In this document: positions 56,429-64,000 of the stretch, piece after piece
Position numbering within the stretch: the stretch's first letter is position 1
How the letters are laid out: each line of letters begins with the position of its first letter
Assembly (NCBI GenBank): GCA_017425245.1
Contig: JAFOOX010000040.1
Span: forward strand, 1-64,000
Length of the DNA stretch: 64,000 nucleotides
Source: Gammaproteobacteria bacterium
GTDB lineage: Bacteria; Pseudomonadota; Gammaproteobacteria; Enterobacterales; Neiellaceae
Direction: 5' to 3'
The notes under the pieces: generated by a model
Database searches by the model: none
Seen by the model: only the letters and a program-made list of their open reading frames with translations
Told to the model about the DNA's origin: nothing
Program-made: the position numbers and the translations under genes

Positions 56429-57043
56429 ATGGGATTACGGACATTGTGGGCGCTGGTGGTATGTGCGGCGGTGGTTGGGTGTAGCAGCGGCGGTGGTTTG
56501 CCGCCGGCCGCCACTCAGAATTCTACCGATGGCGGCGATTACGCCTACTTGATTGGTGCGGGCGATCAGTTGCAGGTTTTCGTATGGGGTAACCCGGAAG
56601 TGTCGGGCGCCGTTACCGTCCGCCCTGATGGTCGTATCACGACCGCCTTGGTCGAGGATCTGCCTGCCGCTGGTCAGACCCCTTCGGAATTGGCCCGAGC
56701 GCTGGAGGCCAAACTCAAGGCTTACATCCGCGATCCCAAAGTAACGGTCACCGTAACAGGCTTTGTGGGCCCTTACGCTGAGCAGGTGCGGGTGATTGGT
56801 GAAGCCGCGAACCCGCGTGCTATACCTTACCGCCACAACATGACTCTGCTAGACGTGCTAATTGAAGTGGGCGGGCTCACTCCTTATGCTGCTGGCAATC
56901 GTGCTCGCTTGGTGCGTGTGGAAGCTGACGGCCAGCGGTCGTTCAATCTGCGCCTTGATGATCTGCTGCGGGATGGCGACATTGCTGCCAATGTTGACGT
57001 CAAACCGGGCGACGTCATTATTGTTCCGGAAGCTTGGTTCTAA
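56429..57043 (+). CDS. Wza-like polysaccharide export lipoprotein of the XrtA system
   Basis: Outer-membrane lipoprotein of 204 residues (lipobox V-V-G-C, Cys18). The Poly_export/SLBB layout is visible: Y-L-I-G-A-G-D-Q-L-Q-V-F-V-W near residue 40, V-R-P-D-G-R-I-T and, further on, the SLBB part ending D-V-K-P-G-D-V-I-I-V-P. Shorter than E. coli Wza because it lacks the C-terminal barrel helix region, as is usual in exosortase loci. AGGGAG lies seven bases before the ATG. Confidence 0.9.
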   Translation: MGLRTLWALVVCAAVVGCSSGGGLPPAATQNSTDGGDYAYLIGAGDQLQVFVWGNPEVSGAVTVRPDGRITTALVEDLPAAGQTPSELARALEAKLKAYIRDPKVTVTVTGFVGPYAEQVRVIGEAANPRAIPYRHNMTLLDVLIEVGGLTPYAAGNRARLVRVEADGQRSFNLRLDDLLRDGDIAANVDVKPGDVIIVPEAWF

Positions 57044-57081
57044 TGGCCCCTCGCGTTTCTAGTAGTTACGGAAGTTAGTCC

Positions 57082-58662
57082 ATGCAGGATGCGATCGACC
57101 AGCTCCTCGATAAGCTTGTTGGCGTTTGGCAACGGCGGTGGTGGATTGTAGCTGTCGCTTGGGTGGTCAGCCTGGGGGGCTGGCTGGTGGTGCATCAGAT
57201 GGTGGACCGCTATGAAGCCCAGGGCCGCATATTCGTTGACACCGACACGGTCCTTAAGCCGCTGTTGCGCGGTCTGGCACTGCAGCAAGACGGTGTTCAG
57301 GACCAAGTACAGTTGATGTTCAAGTACATCCTTAACCGCAACAATCTGGAGAAGATTGCGCGGTTGTCTGATCTTGATCTGACTGTGACCAATGAGCGTG
57401 AATTCGACGCTCTGATTGCCGAGCTTGAGGATGCCATCAAGACCATCAAGCTCGATAAAAAGCAGAACCTTTATCTGTTGACCTATCAGAGCAGTTCCCC
57501 CCAAGTTGCCAAGCGGGTGCTAGACGCCACCATCAGCGTATTTCAGGAGAACTTCCTTGGCGAATCGCGGACCGAATCCCGGTCGGCTCAGGAGTTCCTA
57601 GACCGCGAAATAGCCGAGTACAGCCGGCGCTTGTTGGAGGAAGACCGCAAGCTGGCCGATTTCAAGCGTGAGAATGCTGGGCTGCTGCCCGGGGAAGCAG
57701 GTAGCTATTACGAGCGCTTGCAGGCCGAGCGCAGGCAGCTAGAGGCGGCATCGCTCGATCTGCGTGAACGTGAGGGTCAGTTGCAAGCCGCTACCGCCAA
57801 GCTGACTGGCAGTCAGGGCCGCGTTCCTGTTCCCAGTGCCGTTATTGCCACTCGTTTTGATGAACGCATTGCCAACCTCCAGGCGCGTTTGGATGACCTC
57901 TCTTTACGCTACACAGAGCAACACCCAGACATTATCGAGCTGCAGCAGCTGATCACTGAACTAGAGCGGCAGCGCAAGCAGGAGCTCGAGCGTGTCAGCA
58001 AGCACTTATTATCGACCGGCCCAGTTACCGCTGATAGTGCGTATTACAACGAGTTGCAGTTGCTGGTGGCGCAAATGGAAGCGGAGGTGGCATCGTTACG
58101 CATCCGAGTCACCACCTTCCAACAGCGGGTCGTTGATCTGGAAGCGGTTATCTCCAAGGTGCCGGAAGTTGAAGCCAATCTGTTGGCACTTCGCCGTGGC
58201 TATGAGATCACTCAGAAAAAGTACGAAGAGCTGCTTAACCGCCGCGAGCAGGCGTCAACTGCCCAACGCGTCGACGAGCAACAGGACGGCCTCAAGTTCC
58301 GCATCATTGATCAGCCGCGAGTATTGCCCAACCCGGTTGGCCCGCCGCGTTTGATGTTGCTTAGCGCAGTGTTGATGGTTGGTATTGGCGGCGGTCTCGG
58401 TGTGCCATTCTTGCTGGGTGAGATGAATCCGCGGATCTTCCGAGGACGCACGCTGGTGCATCTGACCAATATCCCGCTGCTCGGAGAGGTCACAGACAGT
58501 CAGCCGGTGGCTCATAGTTGGGGCGCACGTTTTGGGCTGCTGTTGTTTGTGGCTTTGCTGGGGGCGTTGGTTGCCCTTTATTTGGTGCAGGTCGGACTGT
58601 TGCTGTACGGTGGCGATATGGTGCTCGATAAGGTACGGGGCCTGGCCCGGGGAGGTTTGTGA
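57082..58662 (+). CDS. XrtA-system chain-length determinant (Wzz/GumC-like)
   Basis: Inner-membrane polysaccharide co-polymerase of 526 residues. One membrane helix lies near the N-terminus (about 18-37) and one near the C-terminus (about 480-505). Between them is a periplasmic Wzz domain and a long coiled coil (about 150-360, with many Glu/Gln/Arg heptads). L-R-R-G-Y-E-I-T-Q-K-K-Y-E-E-L-L precedes the C-terminal helix. It controls chain length and links polymerisation to Wza. Its stop overlaps the kinase start. Confidence 0.9.
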   Translation: MQDAIDQLLDKLVGVWQRRWWIVAVAWVVSLGGWLVVHQMVDRYEAQGRIFVDTDTVLKPLLRGLALQQDGVQDQVQLMFKYILNRNNLEKIARLSDLDLTVTNEREFDALIAELEDAIKTIKLDKKQNLYLLTYQSSSPQVAKRVLDATISVFQENFLGESRTESRSAQEFLDREIAEYSRRLLEEDRKLADFKRENAGLLPGEAGSYYERLQAERRQLEAASLDLREREGQLQAATAKLTGSQGRVPVPSAVIATRFDERIANLQARLDDLSLRYTEQHPDIIELQQLITELERQRKQELERVSKHLLSTGPVTADSAYYNELQLLVAQMEAEVASLRIRVTTFQQRVVDLEAVISKVPEVEANLLALRRGYEITQKKYEELLNRREQASTAQRVDEQQDGLKFRIIDQPRVLPNPVGPPRLMLLSAVLMVGIGGGLGVPFLLGEMNPRIFRGRTLVHLTNIPLLGEVTDSQPVAHSWGARFGLLLFVALLGALVALYLVQVGLLLYGGDMVLDKVRGLARGGL

Positions 58663-59576
58663 TGGGCATCATTGATCGTGCGCTGGAAAAGCAGCAAGGT
58701 GCCATAACGCCGCCCCGGCCGGATCCGTTGCCAGCCGATGTGGTGAAGACAGTGGGGGCTTCAGAGGTTGCCGTCACTGAACCTGCCGTCGCCAGCACTC
58801 GTGGCCAGACGCCAGTGGCGGCCGAGGCCACCGCAGACAATGGCGCGCCACAATTCATCATCGATTTTGAGTTGCTTGCCGCTCAGGGCATGCTGGTCCC
58901 GGATGATCGGCGAGCATTGATCAAGGAAGAGTACCGTTACATCAAGCGAAAATTGCTGCACAACGCTTTTTCGCCGGCAGGTGAGCTAGCGCCCAAGGCC
59001 AATCTGGTGATGGTGACGAGCGCCAACCCTCATGAGGGCAAGAGTTTTACGGCCATCAATTTGGCGTTGTCGATTGCCCATGAGCAGGACCGAACGGTGT
59101 TGCTAGTCGACGCGGACGTGGTCAAGCCTTCGCTGGGTGAGCACTTGGGGCTACCACCCCAGCGAGGTCTCGTCGACTACCTGCTGGGTGAGGTGGATGA
59201 CATTGGGGCACTGATTGTCAATACCAATCTGCCTCGCCTCAAGCTGATTCTTGCTGGCCGTCAACATCATTTGACCAGTGAACTGCTGGCATCAGATCGA
59301 ATGAGTCAGCTTGTGGCAGAGCTGGGCAGCCGTTATCCGGACCGGGTGGTGGTTTTTGATTGCCCGCCCTTGCTTGGGGTTTCCGAGTCTCACAGCATGG
59401 CGATGCTGGTAGGGCAAACGGTGTTTGTGGTGGCCCATGGTCAAACGTCACAGAACGATGTGCAAGCGGCGCTGGAGCTGCTCAATCCTGAGGCGGCGGT
59501 GGGCTTTGTCCTTAATCGGGTACCGTCGGGACGGAAGAGGCCTTATGCCTATTATGGTTATTACGGCAAGCGCTAA
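58662..59576 (+). CDS. XrtA-associated tyrosine autokinase
   Basis: Cytoplasmic BY-kinase of 304 residues that works with the Wzz-like protein. Walker A reads T-S-A-N-P-H-E-G-K-S, Walker A' V-L-L-V-D-A-D-V-V-K-P, and Walker B V-V-F-D-C-P-P. A tyrosine-rich C-terminus (Y-A-Y-Y-G-Y-Y) is the autophosphorylation site. The N-terminal G-I-I-D-R-A-L-E-K is typical for this family. GGAGG precedes the ATG at 58662, which overlaps the previous stop. The end overlaps the next gene by 32 bases. Confidence 0.92.
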   Translation: MGIIDRALEKQQGAITPPRPDPLPADVVKTVGASEVAVTEPAVASTRGQTPVAAEATADNGAPQFIIDFELLAAQGMLVPDDRRALIKEEYRYIKRKLLHNAFSPAGELAPKANLVMVTSANPHEGKSFTAINLALSIAHEQDRTVLLVDADVVKPSLGEHLGLPPQRGLVDYLLGEVDDIGALIVNTNLPRLKLILAGRQHHLTSELLASDRMSQLVAELGSRYPDRVVVFDCPPLLGVSESHSMAMLVGQTVFVVAHGQTSQNDVQAALELLNPEAAVGFVLNRVPSGRKRPYAYYGYYGKR

Positions 59577-61110
59577 AGGCGCCAGAACGCTGCTGCTGGT
59601 AACCTTTTTACCGGTGGCGGTCGTTGCGGGTGAAATGCGGTTGAAACCGGCTATTACCTTAGCCCCCTATTACACCAACAACGTGGGGCGCAGTGCTGGC
59701 GCTCAGGAATCGCTGGTGACCCAGCTTGAACCAACCATCACGGTGGTCGGGCTGGGCCGCGATTACCGGGCGGTCGTCGACTACGGCTACACCCACAATT
59801 TTTATTCTGACGACAGTGATGCCAACAGTGGTCATAACACTCTGGCGGCATCTGCTGACTATTTACTCGGGCAGGGCATCTACGCATTTGCCACGGCCGA
59901 CATGACTCAGCAGAGCACCAATCCGGAAGATGGGTTGCTGGTGGATGTCGGTAATCGTGGCGGCAATGTCAGTGATACCGAAAGCTATCGCGCTGGCCTG
60001 CGCGGCAAGCGTGAAGGTTACTGGATGCGCGGTTATGGTGAGGTCGCTGGTCGTTATGTTGACAGCGACAGCAGCAGTTTCGAAACCACAAAGGGTTACG
60101 ATGCCGATCTGCTGTTGCAGCAGGGGGTGGGGAGCGGGCAGTGGTTCTATGATCTGCGCGGAGACGCTAGTCAGGAACGTTCTGACGGCCTGGACGTTTA
60201 TCAGTCAGAGCAGCTGGACATGGTAGGTGGCTATAGCCTGTGGCGGGGATTGGGCCTATATGGTCGCCTCTATCAGGATCAGGCGCGCTTTGGTGAAGAA
60301 CCGCGCAACAAGCTGGCTTCGGCGGGGGGCGGCATCCGTTACAGCCCCGGTCCTCAACTGACCCTTGATGTCGGTTACAACGTGGTCACGAGTGGCGATG
60401 CGGATGATTACATGGATGCCCGGTTGGCGTGGCGGCCATCGGCCCGCAGTAGTGTTGAAGGCAACTATGGCCATCGTTACTTCGGTGATTCTTGGGGGCT
60501 GGCGGCCAGCCACGGCACCCGCAAGCTGCAGCAATCGCTTTCTTACAGTGAAGAGATCTCGACGACCAGCCGCGCCTTGACGCTTGGCTTTCCCTTTTCG
60601 CGTGCCTGTCCGCCGGGGGTGACTGACCCCTTTGACCCGAGTTGTGTCGCGGCCCCGTCCGAAGCGCCCGATAATTACACCCAGATTGATGGCGAGATAC
60701 CGATCGATGCCGTCGACAACAGTGTTTATCTGAGCAAGCTATGGCTTTACAGACTGAGTGCTGATCTCCGCACCCAGCAGTGGAACTTGAGTCTCTATCA
60801 GGACGAGCGCAGTCTGGCTAGCGACCTGTTTGACGGCGATCAGTATCAAGATCGAGGTGTCCGCTTGGACTGGCGGTTGCGGCTCTCTGAGCGCAGCGCC
60901 CTTGAGAGTGGTGGCATGCTGCGTAGCTATCGACGCGACGATGAGGTTGATCGTGACAGCGAGTGGCTGGTGCGGTTGGCGCTGGTGCGCCGCCCCAACA
61001 GCTACAGCCAGTGGACGGTCGACACCCAGTATTTTGAGCGTGATGCTGTTGCAGACAGCTCCAGCTATGACGAGTGGCGGCTGGGCCTCAGTTACACTTA
61101 CTACCTCTGA
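59545..61110 (+). CDS. PEP-CTERM-system outer-membrane beta-barrel protein
   Basis: Exported protein of 521 residues with a signal peptide (ending near V-V-A, residue 27) and many amphipathic strands ending in L-S-Y-T-Y-Y-L. It is of the type found next to the kinase and ATPase in exosortase A loci, thought to assist polysaccharide passage across the outer membrane. The start at 59545 (GAGG four bases upstream) is the earliest giving a proper leader; 59554 is possible. It overlaps the kinase gene by 32 bases. Two cysteines (A-C-P...S-C-V) may form a disulfide in a surface loop. Confidence 0.85.
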   Translation: MPIMVITASAKGARTLLLVTFLPVAVVAGEMRLKPAITLAPYYTNNVGRSAGAQESLVTQLEPTITVVGLGRDYRAVVDYGYTHNFYSDDSDANSGHNTLAASADYLLGQGIYAFATADMTQQSTNPEDGLLVDVGNRGGNVSDTESYRAGLRGKREGYWMRGYGEVAGRYVDSDSSSFETTKGYDADLLLQQGVGSGQWFYDLRGDASQERSDGLDVYQSEQLDMVGGYSLWRGLGLYGRLYQDQARFGEEPRNKLASAGGGIRYSPGPQLTLDVGYNVVTSGDADDYMDARLAWRPSARSSVEGNYGHRYFGDSWGLAASHGTRKLQQSLSYSEEISTTSRALTLGFPFSRACPPGVTDPFDPSCVAAPSEAPDNYTQIDGEIPIDAVDNSVYLSKLWLYRLSADLRTQQWNLSLYQDERSLASDLFDGDQYQDRGVRLDWRLRLSERSALESGGMLRSYRRDDEVDRDSEWLVRLALVRRPNSYSQWTVDTQYFERDAVADSSSYDEWRLGLSYTYYL

Positions 61111-61116
61111 GAACTT

Positions 61117-62244
61117 ATGTACCGTGACTACTATGGCTTCAGTGACAAGCCGTTCCAGCTGACCCCGGACCCGCGCTTCTTTTTCGCGGCCGGCTGTCAT
61201 CAGCGCGCCTTGTCTTATCTGCGCTATGGTCTGACCCAAGCAGAGGGCTACATTGTGGTCACCGGGCCGGTCGGCTCCGGTAAGTCGACGCTGGCCAGAC
61301 ATTTGGTTGGCGAAGTGGGTCAGGCGCCGATTGTGGTGGCGCAACTGGTCTCTACCAACCTACTGCCTGGCGAGCTATTGTTGCTGATCGCCCGCGAATT
61401 TGGGGTGGATGCGCCAACCGCTGATAAGGCGCGTCTGCTGGAGGGGTTGCAGGTGTTTCTGGCGCGCTTGCACCGTCAGGGCAAGCGGGCACTGCTGATT
61501 GTCGATGAGGCCCAGAACCTGCCGGCTGAATCGCTGGAGGAGCTGCGTATGCTCTCCAACTTTCAGGTGGGCAGCAAGCCGTTGCTGCAGAGCTTCCTGC
61601 TCGGTCAGGAGGAGCTGCGCGACATCATCGATAACCCGGCCATGGTACAGTTTCGTCAGCGCATTATTGCCCAATGCCATCTCGAGCCGTTGACCGTCGA
61701 TGAGGTTCAAGCTTATGTGGAGTTCCGCCTGCGCCGGGTTGGCTGGCAGGGCTTTCCCGAGTTCGATGCCACTATCTGGCCGACCATTCATCGTCACACC
61801 AACGGTATTCCACGCCGTCTCAATCTGTTCTGTGATCGCTTGCTATTGCTCGGTTATCTGGAGGAGCGCTCTCGCCTTGATGCAGCCTCGGCCGAGGCCG
61901 TCGCCCAGGATATGGATCCGCCGCCACCACCGCGGCGTGACGCAACTCGTCTGCGCACGGCCACCGCTGTCCCCGCGCCAGTGACAGGGGCTCCTGAGGG
62001 CGCCATCCATCTGTTTTCGCCGGAGGCAGTGCGCAATCAGCAACTGCCCCAGCCCTGGCCGGGATTGCTCCAGGCGGTTCACTATATGGACCGCGCGATC
62101 GAGGAGAAAATTAGATTACTCAGCTACCTGGATGAGCAGATTGCCGCTCGTCAGGAGTTGCTGGCTGCACCAGAGCAGACGCACGACGACAGCGAAGGAG
62201 AAAACAGCAATGTCGCCCAGCCGCTGTTGCGCCCTGTACCTTAA
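61117..62244 (+). CDS. XrtA-associated ExeA-like ATPase
   Basis: AAA-type ATPase of 375 residues like those of general secretion (ExeA) but of the exosortase-associated kind. It starts Y-R-D-Y-Y-G-F-S-D-K-P-F-Q-L-T-P-D-P. Walker A is G-P-V-G-S-G-K-S-T (50-58) and Walker B L-L-I-V-D-E-A-Q-N. The C-terminal 100 residues are proline-rich then helical and are not conserved. Six bases after the outer-membrane protein; last gene of the export operon, followed by a strong terminator. Its partner protein is unknown. Confidence 0.9.
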   Translation: MYRDYYGFSDKPFQLTPDPRFFFAAGCHQRALSYLRYGLTQAEGYIVVTGPVGSGKSTLARHLVGEVGQAPIVVAQLVSTNLLPGELLLLIAREFGVDAPTADKARLLEGLQVFLARLHRQGKRALLIVDEAQNLPAESLEELRMLSNFQVGSKPLLQSFLLGQEELRDIIDNPAMVQFRQRIIAQCHLEPLTVDEVQAYVEFRLRRVGWQGFPEFDATIWPTIHRHTNGIPRRLNLFCDRLLLLGYLEERSRLDAASAEAVAQDMDPPPPPRRDATRLRTATAVPAPVTGAPEGAIHLFSPEAVRNQQLPQPWPGLLQAVHYMDRAIEEKIRLLSYLDEQIAARQELLAAPEQTHDDSEGENSNVAQPLLRPVP

Positions 62245-62257
62245 ACCAGGCAGATAA

Positions 62258-62285
62258 CAAAACGGCGCCCGCGGGCGCCGTTTTG
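62258..62285. terminator. Bidirectional rho-independent terminator
   Basis: CAAAACGGCGCCC-GC-GGGCGCCGTTTTG is a perfect 13-bp stem with A/T tracts on both sides. It ends both the export operon (plus) and the EAL gene (minus, stop at 62304). Confidence 0.92.
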
Positions 62286-62303
62286 TTTGGTCGTTGCCTG
62301 ACC

Positions 62304-64000
62304 TTAGCTGTTGCGTTGAGCCAGGTACTCCTGCAGTTGGCCAATGGGCATGGGTCGGGCGTAGAGAAAACCCTGAATGCCGTCGCAGCCGATCTTGCGC
62401 AGATACTCGACTTGGGCCTCTGTTTCCACACCTTCGCAAATGGTCTCTAGCTGCAGACGCTGGGCCAGGCTGACCACCATCTCAGCAATCACGGCCTCGC
62501 CAATGGTGTCTACTATCGAAATGAAGCTGCGGTCGATCTTGACTCGGTCCACCGGCAGCTGCTGCAGATAGCCGAGTGAGGAGAAGCCGGTACCAAAATC
62601 ATCGATGGCGACGCTCATGCCAGCTTCACGTAGTTTACCAAGAATGGCGATCACTACCTTAGGATCATCCATAACTACGCTTTCGGTGATCTCCAGTTCC
62701 AGTGCTCCGCTGGGCATCTGCAAGCGGCTGACGATCTGGTTAACCGTATCGAGGAAGTCCGGGCTGCGGAACTGCTGCATCGATACATTGACCGAGACTC
62801 TTAGGTCCGGGTGGCGCGGACGCAAGGCGATCAGATCGCGGCAGGACTGCTCCAGTACCCAAGCACCGATGTCGATGATCAGACCCGAGTACTCGGCAAG
62901 TGGAATGAACACTGCTGGCGATGTGAAACCGCCTTTGCCATCAGGCCAGCGCAGCAGCGCCTCCATGCCGCTGACCTTGCCCGTACGCAGGTCAATCTGG
63001 GGTTGGTACCAGACCTGCAGCTTGCGCTCGGAAAAATCCTGGCGAAGCCAGCGAATGGTCTCCAGGCGGCTGCGGGTAGAGTCCTCGAAGCGTGACTCGT
63101 AGAAGGCGAAACGCTGGCTATTGTCCTTCTTGGCCAGATTGAGGGCGATGAATACCTGTTTGAGGATATCGAGTCCACGTCGACCGCGGGCCTGTTCTTG
63201 ATGACAGAGGCCAAGAGTGGCGCGTAGTTGCAGCGAATGCTCGCCAGCGATAAACGGCAGGTTGAATGCGGCCAGCAGCCGCTCAGGGGTGACCACTGCG
63301 GCATCGCCAGTTACCCCGAACACATCCGACCCGACCCGGGCAACCAGTGTCTCAGCACCCAGTGAGGCCACCAGCCGTTCGGCTACGGCACGTAGGGCAA
63401 GATTGCCAACCTCTTGCCCCAGACCGTCGTTAATGTCTGAAAAGTGGTTGATATCGACAATGGCAACTACACCATTGCTGTCCCCCTGTTCGCCAAACAG
63501 ATCAAGCTGGCGAATAAAGTCGGTGCGGTTGGCAAGGTGGGTCAGCTCGTCTAGATAGGCCGCCCGTTGCAGTCGCTGAAACAGGTTGATGTTGGTATAG
63601 CCAACACCGATGTTGGTCAAAAACACTTCGAGCAGGCTGCGATCGAACTGCTCCATTGGCCTTGCCGAATCGACATAGATGGCAGCATCGTTGCCGCTAC
63701 TGTTGATGTAGAGCACCGTTTCCTTGTCGGTAAACAGGTGGCTACGCTGGCTTAGACAACGGTTGACGACATCCTGGATATGGCGGTCGGGCAGGGCATC
63801 AACCGTCTGGTTGATAAAATGGGCGTAGCGTCCGGCGGCACCAAGCACATAGACACCGGGGGGGTCTTCGCCCTCTTGGCTGGGATGGCCGCGGCGAGCA
63901 CAGAGCAACCCTTCGGGGCGCAGGCCGATCACTGCCGCCAGCTGGGTCAGTACCCCTTCGGCGAAGGCAGCCATTGCCTGATGTTCCATCAAGTTGGCCG
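62304..64000 (-). CDS. DUF3369-GGDEF-EAL protein, probable c-di-GMP phosphodiesterase, cut by the window edge
   Basis: The frame is open to the window edge, so the N-terminus is missing. About 130 visible residues match DUF3369 (F-A-E-G-V-L-T-Q-L, L-L-E-V-F-L-T-N-I-G-V-G), a domain normally preceded by a receiver domain. A GGDEF domain follows with the degenerate site G-S-D-V-F. The EAL domain retains M-E-A-L-L-R-W, E-I-T-E-S, D-D-F-G-T-G-F-S-S and E-G-V-E-T, so it should hydrolyse c-di-GMP. Convergent with the export operon. It could lower the signal that LapD reads. Confidence 0.88.
   Translation of the reverse strand, partial: ANLMEHQAMAAFAEGVLTQLAAVIGLRPEGLLCARRGHPSQEGEDPPGVYVLGAAGRYAHFINQTVDALPDRHIQDVVNRCLSQRSHLFTDKETVLYINSSGNDAAIYVDSARPMEQFDRSLLEVFLTNIGVGYTNINLFQRLQRAAYLDELTHLANRTDFIRQLDLFGEQGDSNGVVAIVDINHFSDINDGLGQEVGNLALRAVAERLVASLGAETLVARVGSDVFGVTGDAAVVTPERLLAAFNLPFIAGEHSLQLRATLGLCHQEQARGRRGLDILKQVFIALNLAKKDNSQRFAFYESRFEDSTRSRLETIRWLRQDFSERKLQVWYQPQIDLRTGKVSGMEALLRWPDGKGGFTSPAVFIPLAEYSGLIIDIGAWVLEQSCRDLIALRPRHPDLRVSVNVSMQQFRSPDFLDTVNQIVSRLQMPSGALELEITESVVMDDPKVVIAILGKLREAGMSVAIDDFGTGFSSLGYLQQLPVDRVKIDRSFISIVDTIGEAVIAEMVVSLAQRLQLETICEGVETEAQVEYLRKIGCDGIQGFLYARPMPIGQLQEYLAQRNS

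Noticed and set aside
1-64000. CRISPR arrays, tRNA or rRNA genes
   Set aside because: No regularly spaced repeats and no cloverleaf or ribosomal RNA sequence were seen on either strand.

Overview
The window looks like a gammaproteobacterial chromosome. The first 16 kb is GC-rich backbone carrying gene neighbourhoods typical of the enteric/vibrio/aeromonad branch: ubiD-fre, rarD-yigI next to recQ, purU, and polA followed directly by a clear Spot 42 (spf) small RNA. The presence of spf argues for Enterobacterales, Vibrionales, Aeromonadales or Alteromonadales. Together with the high GC and the exosortase locus, an Aeromonadales-like organism is my best guess, but this is inference.

Layout. 1-211: tail of an IS4-type transposase. 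261-1041: a PEP-CTERM-type surface protein gene with a likely sigma54 promoter, a possible IHF site and a palindrome upstream. 1087-15803: housekeeping genes (fre, ubiD, a CPA1 antiporter with a cyclic-nucleotide-binding-like tail, rarD, yigI, recQ, cytochrome c, selO, an outer-membrane barrel, purU, polA). 15888-16351: spf plus two further terminators with no gene attached. 16437-19673: a secreted GH31 glycosidase. 19874-21791: a small secreted protein and two lipoproteins that share a C-terminal fibronectin-like module.

21848-62244 is a large exopolysaccharide / exosortase A locus. It opens with lapG-lapD (c-di-GMP-controlled adhesin protease system), then prsK-prsR-prsT, a deacetylase, and an exosortase A-EpsI fusion (xrtA). 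A translationally coupled run of glycosyltransferases, a second deacetylase, a Wzy-like polymerase and a Wzx-like flippase follows. From about 42.6 to 52.6 kb base composition drops. This stretch holds a double-GNAT protein, an ATP-grasp protein, a glycosyltransferase, an unrecognised 511-residue secreted protein, a third lipoprotein with calcium-binding-type repeats, a 272-bp inverted-repeat element, an acyltransferase and a frameshifted SGNH hydrolase. Native composition then returns with two glycosyltransferases, the XrtA-type sugar-phosphate transferase, and the export module: Wza-like lipoprotein, Wzz-like protein, tyrosine kinase, outer-membrane protein and ExeA-like ATPase. The window ends inside a convergent DUF3369-GGDEF-EAL gene.

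How it fits together (inference from family knowledge): the glycosyltransferases, Wzx and Wzy build a polysaccharide exported by the Wza/Wzz/kinase module. Exosortase A anchors PEP-CTERM proteins such as the one at 261-851. PrsK/PrsR with sigma54 probably switches on PEP-CTERM genes. LapD/LapG and the EAL protein place c-di-GMP control next to the same matrix machinery.
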